From: Deltaproteobacteria bacterium
GTDB taxonomy: Bacteria; Myxococcota; JADLHZ01
Direction: 5' to 3'
NCBI GenBank assembly: GCA_020848545.1
Contig: JADLHZ010000010.1
Span: 1 to 61,732 of the forward strand
DNA: 61,732 bases
The position numbers were made by a program, and so were the translations under genes. The notes under the pieces are model-generated. The model had not been told where the DNA came from, did not search any database, and was given only the letters and a program-made list of their open reading frames with translations. Positions 1-8,339 of this stretch are shown piece after piece (position 1 is the first letter of the stretch; every line of letters begins with the position of its first letter).

Positions 1-150
1 GCGGCATAGAGACCGCCCGGTGAGGCGGAGACACGCGACCTCCGACATGACGACGCAAATTCTCTCATTCGACCAAATGGGAGGACCAACTTGAGCGCCA
101 AGTATGGTTTTTCAACAGCCTGCTAGAGCGCCAACCGCGGCAATCCAATG

Positions 151-309
151 ACCACAGGAGAAAGGGAGAAAGGGAGAAAGGGAGAAAGGGAGGCGGGCCA
201 ACGCTGAAGCTCGCGTCACATTCTTATTGTGGGGTATTGCGTCTTTGGAATGCAGAGCAGAGTGATTTTCGGCGATTGCCAACCTCCCTTTCTCCCTTTC
301 TCCTGTGGT
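151..309. repeat. Inverted repeat of GGGAGAAA units flanking an AT-richer spacer
   Basis: The left arm (151-193) begins ACCACAGGAG and continues with 8-nt GGGAGAAA-type units. The right arm (283-309) is the exact reverse complement of a version with two fewer units. The arms therefore form a 27-bp perfect inverted repeat plus 16 nt of extra units on the left, around a spacer of about 89 nt that is clearly less GC-rich than its surroundings. The right arm lies inside the reading frame of the lipoprotein gene that follows. No gene is visible in bases 1-228. Confidence 0.85.
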
Positions 310-1095
310 GATGGACCCCTCCGCTGGGCGCTCCTCGTGCTCTTCGCTTCGTCGTGTACGCCGACGCTCCCTCTCCTCCGCGGCGCCGAGCTGCAGACGC
401 CGGCCATCGCCGCGTTCATCGCGCAAGTGAAGAAGGACGAGGCCACCCGGACGTCGCTCTCGGCCGAGGGCTCGCTGACCTTGAAGCGCAACGTCGCCAA
501 GTTGAAGGCGCGGATGAGCGTGGCGGTGCAGCTCGACGGTGAGGGCGCGACGCGCGTTCGGCTCGACGTCTCGACCGACGCCGGCAACGTGCTCTTTGCC
601 CTCGCGACGAACGGGACGCGCGTGACGATCTTGGACCTCGAGCACAAGCAGTTCATCGCCGGACCCGCGGGGCCGGGAGACCTCACGCCTATCGGCCTCA
701 GCGCGATCGACACCCGCGCGCTCGGGCGGCTGCTGCTCGCGCGAACGCCGTGCGCCGAAGCGCCCAGCGGGGCCGATCAAACGCACCTAGAGTGGCAGGG
801 CTGCCTCGGCGGCACGCTGCTCGCGACGTACGCGCCGAACCCGAACGGCCACGTGTATCTGCGCGCGCTCGCCCTCGACGCCAGGCCGACGAAGTTCTCT
901 GCGACCCTCATCGGTCATACGACGCTCGGCATCGCGCGGCGGGTGGAGCTCGTGACGAAGGACGTCGACTTCGCTGTCGCGCTCGACGAGATCGACCCAG
1001 GCGACGCGCTCGATCCCGAGCTCTTCGAGCTGTCGCCGCCGCCCGGCGTGGTTGTGATGGATCGTTCGGAAGTGGCTGCACCGCCGCAGAATTGA
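250..1095 (+). CDS. Putative lipoprotein with disturbed N-terminus
   Basis: The frame encodes a protein with a hydrophobic stretch (WALLVLFASSC) ending in a plausible lipobox cysteine, then a soluble domain of mixed beta character. It resembles the LolA/DUF4292-like class of outer-membrane lipoproteins, but no signature is decisive, so this is weak inference. The start is uncertain: ATG at 250 is used, with a GTG in frame at 229. Either start gives an unusually long n-region encoded by the right arm of the inverted repeat (residues PPFLPFSCG). The native start may have been displaced by the repeat. A separate gene starts 33 nt downstream. Function unknown. Confidence 0.6.
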   Translation: MQSRVIFGDCQPPFLPFSCGDGPLRWALLVLFASSCTPTLPLLRGAELQTPAIAAFIAQVKKDEATRTSLSAEGSLTLKRNVAKLKARMSVAVQLDGEGATRVRLDVSTDAGNVLFALATNGTRVTILDLEHKQFIAGPAGPGDLTPIGLSAIDTRALGRLLLARTPCAEAPSGADQTHLEWQGCLGGTLLATYAPNPNGHVYLRALALDARPTKFSATLIGHTTLGIARRVELVTKDVDFAVALDEIDPGDALDPELFELSPPPGVVVMDRSEVAAPPQN

Positions 1096-1128
1096 TTGCA
1101 AATCGCGGCGCCCACTCTAACCTTTAGC

Positions 1129-2007
1129 ATGGCTGGAACAGACACCGCGGAAGAGCTTCCAGAGCTCGAAACCGCTGCCTTGGAAGAGCTCGGCGCCGAC
1201 GCCTTGTCCCCGATCGATGAACCCGCGAAGACGCGAGCGCTCGACGCGTCGACCACCGCTGATCCGTTTGGCGATCTGGCGGGCCCGCCGACGCTCGGCG
1301 CCACGCCGCAACTCGCCGCCGCGCCCGATCTCGCCGCAGCGCCCGATCTCGCTGCGGCGCCCGATCTCGCTGCGGCCCCTGAGCTCGCTGCCGCGCCCGC
1401 GGTGAGCGCAGCACCGACCGCACCTGCGAAGCCTGCGACGGTGAGCGCCAAAGAGCTGACCGACGACATCCTCGGCGGCGTCGACTTCGACCTCCCCGCG
1501 CCGGGCGCCGCGAACGCGCCGAAAGCCGCGACGCCGATGCCAGCGCCAAAACCGATGACTGCCGCGCCGGCGGCGTCGGGTGGCGAAGCGAAAGGAGCGG
1601 CGCCCTCGTTCGGTGGCTTCAAGCCGGCCACCCCGGCGTTCGCTGGGGGCGCTTTGCCGAAGCCGGGATCGCCCTTCGGTGGCGGCGCGCCGAGCCCGTT
1701 TGGTACGAAGCCCGCCGCGCCGGCGCCGATGACGGCGAAGCCACCTGCGCCGCCGCCGGCTGCCGTGCCCGGTCAAGTCGATCCCAAGTCGCTCTTTGGC
1801 GACGTCGGTGAGCTCGGCGCTCTCGGCGGCGATGACACGCCAGCCGCAGCCGCCGCGCCGACGGCCAAGAGCGCCGCTTCGCTGAAAGAAGCGCTCACTG
1901 CCGCAGAGATGCCCGCGAACATTCCGCCGGACGCCCTCCGCGCCGCGTTCATGCTCTGCCGCGCGTTGATCAAGAAGGGCGTCGTCTCGATCGACGATCT
2001 CGTCTAA
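1129..2007 (+). CDS. Ala/Pro-rich low-complexity protein with conserved-looking C-terminus
   Basis: A 292-residue protein with an acidic N-terminus (EELPELETAALEEL), a long Ala/Pro-rich middle containing tandem DLAAAP-type hexapeptides (about residues 59-88), Pro/Gly-rich linkers (FGG, KPGSPFGG), and a compact C-terminal segment of about 45 residues (SLKEALTAAEMPANIPPDALRAAF and onward to VSIDDLV) that looks helical and folded. No signal peptide is seen, so it is probably cytoplasmic. ATG 1129 is preferred to TTG 1096, because the upstream segment reads like intergenic sequence. Such linker-rich proteins are common in Myxococcota and often serve as signalling or scaffold adaptors, but the function here is unknown. 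Confidence 0.75.
   Translation: MAGTDTAEELPELETAALEELGADALSPIDEPAKTRALDASTTADPFGDLAGPPTLGATPQLAAAPDLAAAPDLAAAPDLAAAPELAAAPAVSAAPTAPAKPATVSAKELTDDILGGVDFDLPAPGAANAPKAATPMPAPKPMTAAPAASGGEAKGAAPSFGGFKPATPAFAGGALPKPGSPFGGGAPSPFGTKPAAPAPMTAKPPAPPPAAVPGQVDPKSLFGDVGELGALGGDDTPAAAAAPTAKSAASLKEALTAAEMPANIPPDALRAAFMLCRALIKKGVVSIDDLV
1303..1392 (+). repeat. In-frame 18-bp tandem repeat
   Basis: Five consecutive 18-bp units of the type GCGCCCGATCTCGCTGCG encode hexapeptides related to APDLAA. The two central copies (1339-1356 and 1357-1374) are identical and the outer ones diverge, as in a coding minisatellite that changes length by slippage. Confidence 0.8.
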
Positions 2008-2014
2008 CCCACGC

Positions 2015-2055
2015 TCCCCGGTCCCTTTTCGATTCTTCTCCCCGGTCCCGTTTCG
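2015..2055. repeat. Two copies of a 17-nt intergenic motif, also present at 49166
   Basis: TCCCCGGTCCCTTTTCG occurs at 2015-2031 and, with one mismatch, at 2039-2055 (24-bp period). An identical third copy lies in another intergenic gap at 49166-49182. The repeats sit directly after a stop codon and before the phosphatase gene. Confidence 0.6.
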
Positions 2056-2113
2056 CACCCTTTTCGCAACGTTGGCGGCGGGGCGGCCGATAATCGGCGC
2101 CCACGGAGTCCGC

Positions 2114-2644
2114 ATGCCCATCGCAAGAGTCGCCTCGTCGCTTCCGAATCGTCCGCTCGTTGGTCCGAACAATCACTATCTGCCGTACCAGGCCGCGGTG
2201 AGCACAGGCCTCGGCCGTGGCTCTGCCGTCGACGCTCAGGCGCTCGCGGGGTTGAAGGCCCGCGGCTACAAGAGCATCGTCAACCTGCGCGAGGAGGACG
2301 ACACCGACCGTCTCAACGCGCGGGCCCTCGGCATGGGCCACCTGCGCCTCGTCATCACCGATCAAACGGCGCCAACGACGGCGCAAATGAAGCAATTCTT
2401 GGACTTCGCCACGAACCCGGTGAACCAGCCCGTCTACGTGCATTGCTACGCCGGCGTCGGTCGCACGGGCGTCGCGGTCGCGTGCTATCGCATGGCCGTC
2501 CAGGGTTGGTCGGCGTCACGCGCGCTGCGCGAGGCAGAGTTCTACCAGCTGTGGGTGCCGGAGCAGATCGCGTTCATTCAGCAGTTCGGAAGAGATCTGA
2601 CGGCCGGGCGCATCTGGGGCTACCCGCTGATCACGACGGTCTGA
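2114..2644 (+). CDS. Protein tyrosine / dual-specificity phosphatase
   Basis: A 176-residue cysteine-based phosphatase. The signature HCYAGVGRT (residues 110-118) supplies the catalytic Cys111 and phosphate-binding Arg117 of the CX5R loop. The preceding segment (KSIVNLREEDDTD) matches the usual core strand of DSP/PTP-like enzymes, and Asp83 in ITDQ is a candidate general acid. There is no signal peptide or membrane segment. ATG at 2114 is chosen over an upstream TTG at 2072, which lies in the repeat region. The FHA gene converges on it only 3 nt away, and a Ser/Thr kinase gene occurs in the same 12 kb. The substrate is unknown. Confidence 0.85.
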   Translation: MPIARVASSLPNRPLVGPNNHYLPYQAAVSTGLGRGSAVDAQALAGLKARGYKSIVNLREEDDTDRLNARALGMGHLRLVITDQTAPTTAQMKQFLDFATNPVNQPVYVHCYAGVGRTGVAVACYRMAVQGWSASRALREAEFYQLWVPEQIAFIQQFGRDLTAGRIWGYPLITTV

Positions 2645-2647
2645 GCG

Positions 2648-3202
2648 TCAGCCGAGTACCAAGCGAAACAACCTGCGGCCGACGCGCACTTCCGAGTCGG
2701 TGTCGATCGGCGCCCGCTTGATGCGCTTGCCGTTCAAGAACGTGCCATTCGTGCTGTCGAGATCTTCGATGTGAAACGCGCCGCTCGAATACACGACGGC
2801 GGCGTGGTGACGGCTGACTTGATCGTCGTCCGGAAACGACACGTCCGAGACTTCCTTCACGCGGCCGATGATCGTCAGCGACTTCGTGATCGTGATTCTG
2901 CGATCGTCGAAGATGAGCTGCGCCCGCACGCCTTGCGGCAGCGGTTGCAGCCGCGCTTGCTGCCGCGACATGTTCGCGTCGATGGCGCGCTGGGTGTCGG
3001 GCGTCATCGCCATCACCCGCGTCTCCGAGCCCATGTCCCAGAGCGCATCGTCGCTCGGGCTCTCCGTGGCTTCCACGGCGGGCATCGGATGATCATCGAG
3101 GATCGGGTTCTTCGCGGTCTCGAGCGGCCCGTCGCCGAGGGCGTCCGAGATCGCGTCGTCGATGTCGAAGCCTTTCGGTTTGCTCTTCGTGGGCTCGGCC
3201 AT
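2648..3202 (-). CDS. FHA-domain protein
   Basis: A 184-residue protein. The C-terminal ~95 residues form a forkhead-associated domain that binds phosphothreonine peptides, with the GR (TIIGRVKEV), SRHH (QVSRHHAAV) and STNGTFLNG motifs intact. The N-terminal half is acidic and disordered, with a threonine in SETRVMAMTPD that could be a kinase target. ATG 3202 is preceded by a good ribosome site (GAGGAA about 8 nt upstream). It is divergent from the lipoprotein gene at 3257, leaving a 54-nt shared promoter region. It is probably a reader for Ser/Thr kinase signalling. Its partner is not known. Confidence 0.9.
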   Translation of the reverse strand: MAEPTKSKPKGFDIDDAISDALGDGPLETAKNPILDDHPMPAVEATESPSDDALWDMGSETRVMAMTPDTQRAIDANMSRQQARLQPLPQGVRAQLIFDDRRITITKSLTIIGRVKEVSDVSFPDDDQVSRHHAAVVYSSGAFHIEDLDSTNGTFLNGKRIKRAPIDTDSEVRVGRRLFRLVLG

Positions 3203-3256
3203 TGTTGATTTCCTCAGTGCTCTCCATTCATTGTGCCACGGCGCATGCTGACGCAC

Positions 3257-4876
3257 ATGAAATCCGCTGTCTTCGGGCTCGCCGCTTTGACCCTGTGCGT
3301 GACTGTGGGCGCATGCCGCAAGAAGGACCGGCCGAACGTGCTCGGCCTCATCCCCGAGGACGCGCCGCTCGTCGCATGGATGCCGGAGCCGAAAGCGAGC
3401 CTCGACGGCGCCCGCGCGTTCCTCGCCGTCTTCGAGCAGGAGAACCTGGGCGATCAGTTGAAGACGCTGCGCTTCGAGTGGAAGAAGCAATACGGCGTCG
3501 ATCCGCTCGACGAAAAAACGATCGCGGCCGTCGGCCTCGATCTCACGAAGCCCTGGGCGCTCGCGTACGGGCGCGCCTCCAACACACCTTTGTACTTCCT
3601 CGCGGCGCACGATCCGGGCACGTTCCTCGCGTACTTCAAGAAGGTCATGGCGGACGGTTGGCTCATCACCGAAGCGCAGACAAAGAGCGCGCCGAGCGGC
3701 AAGATCTACGTCTTTGCGCAGCCCTTCGGCAACGCGACGATCGAGGTCGCGGCGCTGCGCCTAGGCGACGATCACGTGGCGATCGCGAGCGGATCGCAAG
3801 CGAGCGCCGCCCTCGCCGCGTGGCCGAGCGCCGACGCGTTCTCGGGCAAAGACGGAGCGCCGAAGAGCTTCCAAAAAGCGTGGAAGCGCGCCGAGTCCGA
3901 TGGCTCCGCTGCCGGTGCGGCGCTGCGGGTCGTCGCCAAAGATTCGGCGCAAGTGCTGCCGGCGATCTTGGCTCAGCGCTTCGCCAAGGCCGAAGTGCGC
4001 GCCGCGCTCAGCTTGAAGGCCAATCGCGCGGAGCTCTTCACCACCTTGCTCGGCGCCGGCGACGTGCGGCCCTTGCTCGCGCAAGAGAAGACCTTCGCGC
4101 CCGGCGTCGGGCTGCCGGACAAGCCGGTGATGGTCGCGCGCTCGCAGCTGAACGCCAACGAGCTCTTCGCGATCGCCACGAGCCTGCGCCTCCTGCAGCC
4201 GCTCTACGCGCGCGCCGGGATCGACGAAAAGCGCATCGCCGACCTCCTCGCCCTCGGCACCGGCGCCGGCGCGTTCGCGGTCGAGCTCGTGCCGCAAGCG
4301 CTGAAGAACGCCGGCGGCAGAACGGCGCTCGATCGGCTGCGCGTCTTGCTCGACGCCTTCCCCGTCACGGCGATCGCCGAGCTGAAGCAAGCGGAAGCCT
4401 TCGACGCCGCGCTCGGCACGCTCGAAGGCGAGTTGAAGCAGCGGGGTTTCGCCGCCACGCTCGACAAGTCGAACAAGCTCGCACCGGTGCTGAAGACGGC
4501 GAGCATCACGCCGGGATCGCAGGTCTCGCTCTCGCGCCGTGCCAACACGCTCATCTACGGCATCGGCCCCGGCGCATTTTCGTCAGCGGTCGATCGCGTC
4601 ACGCAGCAGAAAGGCATGACACGCGCGCATCCGGTGTTCGGCCCGCTTTTTGAGCCATACACGAGCGGCATGATCGTCGACGTCGCGGCGCTCGTCACGT
4701 CTGCGAGCGTGCTACCCGAGATCATCTTCGGCGATCAAAACGCGCTGATGAAGAGCTTCTTCGGCAGCACGCTGAAGAGCTTTGCGCACTTTCAGCAGGC
4801 CGGCGCCACGCTGGGGCTGGAAGGGCCGGCGTACGAGCCGCACCCAGTCCTGCGCCTGTGGCTGACGACGAAATGA
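3257..4876 (+). CDS. Large lipoprotein, DUF3352-like
   Basis: A 539-residue precursor with a clear lipoprotein signal (MKSAVFGLAALTL ending in the TVGAC lipobox). The mature part resembles the DUF3352-type secreted proteins: 'IPEDAPLVAWMPEP' near the start, repeated 'AFAVELVP'/'RALGRLL'-type alpha-beta units, and a C-terminal 'MIVDVAALVTS'. An alternative ATG lies at 3245. Its stop overlaps the start of the ABC ATPase gene by 4 nt (ATGA), and the permease follows with the same overlap, so the three are one transcription and translation unit. It may be the periplasmic or outer-membrane partner or cargo of the transporter; this is inference from the operon. Confidence 0.8.
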   Translation: MKSAVFGLAALTLCVTVGACRKKDRPNVLGLIPEDAPLVAWMPEPKASLDGARAFLAVFEQENLGDQLKTLRFEWKKQYGVDPLDEKTIAAVGLDLTKPWALAYGRASNTPLYFLAAHDPGTFLAYFKKVMADGWLITEAQTKSAPSGKIYVFAQPFGNATIEVAALRLGDDHVAIASGSQASAALAAWPSADAFSGKDGAPKSFQKAWKRAESDGSAAGAALRVVAKDSAQVLPAILAQRFAKAEVRAALSLKANRAELFTTLLGAGDVRPLLAQEKTFAPGVGLPDKPVMVARSQLNANELFAIATSLRLLQPLYARAGIDEKRIADLLALGTGAGAFAVELVPQALKNAGGRTALDRLRVLLDAFPVTAIAELKQAEAFDAALGTLEGELKQRGFAATLDKSNKLAPVLKTASITPGSQVSLSRRANTLIYGIGPGAFSSAVDRVTQQKGMTRAHPVFGPLFEPYTSGMIVDVAALVTSASVLPEIIFGDQNALMKSFFGSTLKSFAHFQQAGATLGLEGPAYEPHPVLRLWLTTK

Positions 4877-5535
4877 GCGCGCTCGTCTTCGATCGCGTCT
4901 CGAAGTCGGTCCGCACGACGGAAGGCCCGCGCCGCATTCTCCACGAGGTCAACCTGCACATCGAGAAGGGCCGCTTCGTCGCGCTCACCGGCCGCTCCGG
5001 CGCCGGCAAGAGCACGCTGCTCAGCATCGCCGGCGGCCTCGACGCGGAGTACGAGGGCACCGCCGCGGTCCATGGCCACGACTGGCGCTCGCTCAAAGAC
5101 GGCGCGCGCGCGCGGCAGAGAAACGCCGCCGTTGGCTTCGTGCTGCAGATTCCGCGGCTCTTTTCGCACCTCTCGGTGTGGCAGAACCTGACGGCGCCCG
5201 CGTGGATCGCAGGCCACGCGGCCGACACCTCCCGCGGAGAAAAGCTGCTCGCGCGCGTCGGCCTCGGCGCCGTGAGCAAGCGCGCGGTCAGCGGCCTCTC
5301 GGGCGGCGAGCGCCAACGGCTCACGGTCGCGCGCGCGCTGATCAACAAGCCGACGCTGCTCCTCTGCGACGAGCCGACCGGCAACCTCGATCGACAAACC
5401 GGTGGCGAGCTGCTCGACTTGCTCGTCGAGCTGCAAAAGGAAGAAGCGCTGACGATCTTCGTCGTCACGCACGATCAACACGTGATCGCGCGCGCCGACA
5501 CCGTGCTGACGATCAAAGACGGAGCCCTCGTATGA
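4873..5535 (+). CDS. ABC transporter ATPase, MacB/LolD type
   Basis: A 220-residue ATPase subunit with Walker A GRSGAGKST (residues 40-48), signature LSGGERQRL, Walker B LLLCDEPTGNLD and switch His in VVTHD. The DEPTGNLD form and short length fit the MacB/LolD/FtsE group, which powers mechanotransmission permeases rather than classic importers. ATG 4873 is preferred to GTG 4858 because it makes the ATGA overlap with the lipoprotein gene. It is followed by its permease with a second ATGA overlap. Confidence 0.95.
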   Translation: MSALVFDRVSKSVRTTEGPRRILHEVNLHIEKGRFVALTGRSGAGKSTLLSIAGGLDAEYEGTAAVHGHDWRSLKDGARARQRNAAVGFVLQIPRLFSHLSVWQNLTAPAWIAGHAADTSRGEKLLARVGLGAVSKRAVSGLSGGERQRLTVARALINKPTLLLCDEPTGNLDRQTGGELLDLLVELQKEEALTIFVVTHDQHVIARADTVLTIKDGALV

Positions 5536-6833
5536 CGCTTTCCGGCGTCGTCTCGTGGGTCGCGACCGACCTGCGCATGCACAAGTCACGCACCGCCGTC
5601 AGCGTATTCGGCATCGCGGTCGGCATCGCGGCGCTCGTCTTCTTCTTGGCCCTCGGCGCCGGCGTGCGCTCGTTCGCCGTCGGCAAGGCGGCCGATGACG
5701 TCGACGCGCGGCTCATGGAGGTCGTGCCGAAGACGATGGAGATCGGCTTCTTCAAGGTGCACCGGCCGGGGCTGCTCGGAAACACGGGGCTCGACGCGAT
5801 GACGCTCGATCGCCTGCGTCGCGTCGAAGGCATCACCGCCGTGTACCCGCGACGCATGCTGCGGGTCCCAGCGACAGCGCGCGGCGGCGCCGGACTCTTG
5901 GGTAAAGACATGCTGACGGATCTCTTCGCGGAAGGCATCGATCCGGAGCTGCTCGCGCGCGACGTCAAGAAGGAAGCGCTCGTGTACCAGCCAGGCGAGC
6001 CGCTGCCGATCATCGCCAACGATCAATTGCTCGCGCTCTTCAACGGCTCGGTCGCCGAAGCGATGAACGTCCCGAAGCTCGCCAAAGACGCCGTCACGGG
6101 CTTCACCTTCGAGATCGTGCTCGGCCAATCGTTCTTGATGGGATCGAGCGGCGCCAAAAAGACAGCCACGGTGAAGGCGCGCATCGTCGGCTTCTCGCCC
6201 TACGCGATGAAGCTCGGGGTCAGCATGCCGATGCCGGCGCTCGACGCGATCGAGAAGGAGTTCCGCGCCGGCGACGAAGCGCCCACGTACACCGCCGCGA
6301 TCGTGTTCGTGCAGGACGCCGCGAAAGCCGCCAGCGTGGCCGCGGCGATCGACAAGCTCGGCTTGAAGGTGTCCGAAGCGAACCGCCGCACCGCCGACGC
6401 GATCCGCTTGGCCACCTTGACGCTCGCGCTCATCGCCTCGCTCGTCTTGCTCGTGGCGGCGTTCAACATCGGGCAGACCTTCGTCGCGCAGTTCATCGAG
6501 CGACGCGCGGAGCTGGCGCTGTTGAAGGCGCTCGGCGCGAGCGGGCTGCAGGTGCTGCTCTTGATGCTCGTGCAAGCGGTGCTGATCGGCATCTTCGGCG
6601 GCGCCCTCGGCGTCCTCTTCGGCTACGGCTTGAGCGCGCTCGCCGACAGCAGCCTGCAGCGTTGGGTGAGCGACATTCCGTTTCGCCCGGAGCACTTCTT
6701 CGCGTTCGAGCCCATGCTCGTGCCGCTAGGCATCGCCGTCGCGACCATGGCCGCGGTGCTCGGCGCCCTGATCCCGGCGTTTCGGGCGATGCGCGACTCG
6801 CCGGCGCGCGTGTTGTCGTCGGTCGAAAACTGA
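5532..6833 (+). CDS. FtsX/MacB-type ABC permease
   Basis: A 433-residue permease. One membrane helix near the N-terminus (SVFGIAVGIAALVFFLALG) is followed by a large periplasmic domain of about 240 residues and then three C-terminal helices (LTLALIASLVLLVAAFNIG; VLLLMLVQAVLIGIFGGALG; LVPLGIAVATMAAVLGALIP). This is the four-helix MacB/LolC architecture. The C-terminal 'LIPAFRAMRDSPARVL' matches the conserved end of the family. It lies in an operon with the ATPase and the lipoprotein. It is likely to move lipoproteins or hydrophobic molecules across the envelope, but the substrate cannot be deduced. Confidence 0.93.
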   Translation: MTLSGVVSWVATDLRMHKSRTAVSVFGIAVGIAALVFFLALGAGVRSFAVGKAADDVDARLMEVVPKTMEIGFFKVHRPGLLGNTGLDAMTLDRLRRVEGITAVYPRRMLRVPATARGGAGLLGKDMLTDLFAEGIDPELLARDVKKEALVYQPGEPLPIIANDQLLALFNGSVAEAMNVPKLAKDAVTGFTFEIVLGQSFLMGSSGAKKTATVKARIVGFSPYAMKLGVSMPMPALDAIEKEFRAGDEAPTYTAAIVFVQDAAKAASVAAAIDKLGLKVSEANRRTADAIRLATLTLALIASLVLLVAAFNIGQTFVAQFIERRAELALLKALGASGLQVLLLMLVQAVLIGIFGGALGVLFGYGLSALADSSLQRWVSDIPFRPEHFFAFEPMLVPLGIAVATMAAVLGALIPAFRAMRDSPARVLSSVEN

Positions 6834-6883
6834 ACGCGGCGGAATTGCGTGACGGCCGGCGCGGCTCGGCTATCATTCCGTGC

Positions 6884-8065
6884 ATGCGACGATCTCGCTT
6901 GGTTGCTGCCCTCGGCGTCTCCCTCGGTTGTTTTTCGTTTTCGCTCGCGCTGCCTTTCGCGTCCGCGGCTCCGAAGGCCGTCAAGCCCGGCGCCGCGAAG
7001 AAGCCCGTCAAGAAAGGTCAAAAGCCGATCCAAGACGAGCTCGACGCCGCCGAGGCGAAGACGCCGCCAGTCGAGCCAGCGAAGCCTGAGCCAGCCAAGA
7101 CCGAGCCAGCGACGCCGGCAGAGACCGCCGCGCCGGCGAAGACCGAGACGCCTGCGACTCCGCCGCCCGCGCCGGTCGAAACGAAGCCGACGGAAGTGAA
7201 GGCGGCGCCCGCCGCGGACGCCGGCGGCGAGCTGCAGGTTCCTCGCGAGCGCAAGAAGTTGATCCCAGCGCTCCGCGTAGCGGTCTACGATCTGGAGCTG
7301 CAAGACGTGGCGCCGTCGGTCGGCGTCATCGTGACGGACTCGCTGCTCGCCGAAGTGCGCAAGCTGCAAGGCGTGAGTGCCATCGGCATGAACGAGATCC
7401 GCGACATGCTCTCGCACGAAGCGACGAAGCAGCTCGCGGGTTGCAGTGAGAACGCCGACTCCTGCTTGGCCGACCTCGCCGGTGCGCTCGGCGTCGACGA
7501 GCTCGTGACGGGCAAGCTCGCGACCGCCGGTAACGAGCGCCTGATCCTCGTGCGCCGCATCGATCAAAAGCGCGCCGAAGTCGTCGGCACGCACAACCAA
7601 CGCTTGAAGGCGGGCTCGGGCCAGGAGTTCTTGGCGACAGTCGGTCCCGCGGTCGAGGACCTGTTCAAGGGTTACGAGCTGCGTGGCGGCGTGTCGCGCG
7701 GCGTCTCGAAGGAAGTCGCGCTCAAGCTCGACCCGCCGCCGATCCCGACGTGGGCGACCCTGACCGTCGGCGGCGTCGCCGTCGGTGCCGGTATCGCGTG
7801 CGGCGTCTTTGCGTTGCTCGCGCGTGAAGCCGAGATCGCGTACGGCAACAAGGCGAAGGAGGGCCTGCCGCCGAACCCGCAGCCGGTGAACGGCGCTGAG
7901 CTCGTCGCGATGGGCAAGGTCGCCGAGCAACGCGCGCTCGCGACGAATGTGCTCATCGGCGTGGCCGGCGGCGTCGCGCTCGTCGCGGTCGTGATGGCGC
8001 TGTTTACGGACTGGAAGGGGTACCGGGACCAGCTGCGTAAACGCGAAGAGATCACCAAGAACTGA
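6884..8065 (+). CDS. Exported protein with TolB/CsgG-like domain and two C-terminal membrane helices
   Basis: A 393-residue protein with an N-terminal signal peptide (LVAALGVSLGCFSFSLALPFASA), a Pro/Ala/Lys/Glu-rich linker (about residues 30-120), a globular domain starting RVAVYDLELQDVAPSVGVIV, and two hydrophobic segments (TWATLTVGGVAVGAGIACG; LIGVAGGVALVAVVMALF). The globular part resembles the TolB-N/CsgG-like fold seen in many myxobacterial envelope proteins that predict 'AVYDLE...' strands and a 'GADELVTG'-like turn (here GVDELVTGKL). No catalytic residues are visible. ATG 6884 places the signal peptide at the N-terminus. Function unknown. Confidence 0.75.
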   Translation: MRRSRLVAALGVSLGCFSFSLALPFASAAPKAVKPGAAKKPVKKGQKPIQDELDAAEAKTPPVEPAKPEPAKTEPATPAETAAPAKTETPATPPPAPVETKPTEVKAAPAADAGGELQVPRERKKLIPALRVAVYDLELQDVAPSVGVIVTDSLLAEVRKLQGVSAIGMNEIRDMLSHEATKQLAGCSENADSCLADLAGALGVDELVTGKLATAGNERLILVRRIDQKRAEVVGTHNQRLKAGSGQEFLATVGPAVEDLFKGYELRGGVSRGVSKEVALKLDPPPIPTWATLTVGGVAVGAGIACGVFALLAREAEIAYGNKAKEGLPPNPQPVNGAELVAMGKVAEQRALATNVLIGVAGGVALVAVVMALFTDWKGYRDQLRKREEITKN

Positions 8066-8105
8066 CGCTGCCCATGCTTGTCTGCCGGCGCCGCGTGCGC
8101 TAGAT

Positions 8106-8339
8106 ATGGCAGATATGGCAAAGCGCACGACCATCATCCTCTCGAGCAACGAAGAGCGCGCTTTGCGGGAGGCGAGCCGCAAAGAAGGCGTCTCGCAGTC
8201 GGAGCTCATCCGCCGTGGAATCCGTACGGTCACCGCCGCCTATCGCGCGCGGTCACGGCCGCTCGCGGGGTGGCTTCGCCTCAGCGAGAAAGAGAAGCGC
8301 GCGATCCGCGCCGACGAGTTTGGGGACGACGACGCGTGA
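8106..8339 (+). CDS. Ribbon-helix-helix antitoxin (CopG/VapB type)
   Basis: A 77-residue protein whose N-terminus (RTTIILSSNEERALREASRKEGVSQSELIRRGIRTV) is a typical RHH DNA-binding fold: one short beta strand and two helices. The C-terminal tail (about 30 residues, ending DEFGDDDA) is acidic and would wrap the toxin. The stop overlaps the toxin start by 4 nt (GTGA), as usual for vapBC. Two in-frame ATGs (8106 and 8115) are possible starts. The complex is expected to repress its own promoter, which must lie in the 40 nt after the previous gene. Confidence 0.88.
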   Translation: MADMAKRTTIILSSNEERALREASRKEGVSQSELIRRGIRTVTAAYRARSRPLAGWLRLSEKEKRAIRADEFGDDDA

